NCBI GenBank assembly: GCA_007126465.1
Contig: SLBE01000153.1
Location: 1 to 5,057 of the forward strand
DNA from: Syntrophomonadaceae bacterium
GTDB lineage: Bacteria; Bacillota; Dethiobacteria; DTU022
Length of the DNA stretch: 5,057 nt
Reading direction: 5' to 3'
Shown here: positions 4,876 to 5,057 of the stretch, one piece after another
Layout: each line of letters opens with the position of its first letter
Numbering within the stretch: the stretch's first letter is position 1
Notes under the pieces: model-generated
What the model saw: the letters and a program-made list of their open reading frames with translations, nothing else
Database searches by the model: none
Told to the model about the DNA's origin: nothing
Made by a program: the position numbers and the translations under genes

Positions 4876-5057
4876 ATGGCAAGAACTTCAAATATATTTG
4901 CGCGTGTTGAGCCAGAAATAAAGGAACAGGCTGAACATGTGTTGGAACAGCTTGGTATCCCCATGTCAAATGCAATAGGCCTTTTTTTGCGCCAGGTTAT
5001 ACTGCAGCGCGGCATTCCTTTTGATGTCAAACTTCAGCAGAACAAACCGTTATCTAT
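4876..5057 (+). CDS. RelB/DinJ-family antitoxin, N-terminal part (cut by window edge)
   Basis: Sixty complete codons are present. The protein starts MARTSNIFARVEPEIKEQAE and continues with LEQLGIPMSNAIGLFLRQV and RGIPFDV. This is the RelB/DinJ pattern: an N-terminal beta strand followed by helices forming a ribbon-helix-helix DNA-binding dimer, with the hallmark LG...S.AI..FLRQV...GIPF. Such antitoxins bind and neutralise a RelE/YafQ-like mRNA interferase encoded just downstream, and repress their own operon. The family is usually 80-100 residues, so the C-terminal toxin-binding part and the toxin lie past the right edge. The start has AGGAGG (4861-4866) nine bases upstream and a strong promoter. 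A solitary antitoxin without a toxin is possible and cannot be excluded. Confidence 0.9.
   Translation, partial: MARTSNIFARVEPEIKEQAEHVLEQLGIPMSNAIGLFLRQVILQRGIPFDVKLQQNKPLS

Overview
The window reads as chromosomal DNA of a Gram-positive, low-to-middle GC bacterium, most likely a clostridial Firmicute. The evidence is strong AGGAGG-type ribosome binding sites, SigA-like promoters with 17-18 bp spacers, an N-terminal U32-family sequence, a CspA-type cold shock gene, a RelB/DinJ antitoxin and a secreted protein with a type I dockerin. I cannot name the genus. There are seven protein genes, two of them cut by the window edges. I see no rRNA, tRNA, insertion sequence or CRISPR array.

Left part (1-1288): a U32-family protein gene runs off the left edge on the minus strand. 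Divergent from it, behind a good promoter, are two small membrane protein genes on the plus strand (DUF1475-like, then DUF3159-like), 24 bases apart and probably co-transcribed. Neither has a known function.

Middle (1328-2542, minus): this gene converges on the membrane pair. It encodes an exported 404-residue protein with a signal peptide, a CHAP cysteine amidase/peptidase domain, an SH3-like domain, a long acidic linker and a C-terminal dockerin. The architecture suggests a cell-wall hydrolase that docks on a cohesin-bearing partner. No cohesin is in the window. A 228-base divergent intergenic region holds its promoter and the promoter of the next gene.

Right part: a 490-residue PLP enzyme of the Cys/Met metabolism (cystathionine gamma-synthase / O-acetylhomoserine sulfhydrylase) fold at 2771-4243 is followed by a 65-residue cold shock protein gene at 4359-4556. 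The cold shock gene has its own extended -10 promoter, a striking 14-bp GC palindrome in its short leader, and a textbook terminator. The right edge cuts a RelB/DinJ-type antitoxin gene, whose promoter overlaps an inverted repeat that may be its operator. Its toxin would lie beyond the window.

The most interesting points are the CHAP-SH3-dockerin protein and the CsoR-operator-like palindrome in front of the cold shock gene. I did not find a complete, clearly novel multi-gene system here.
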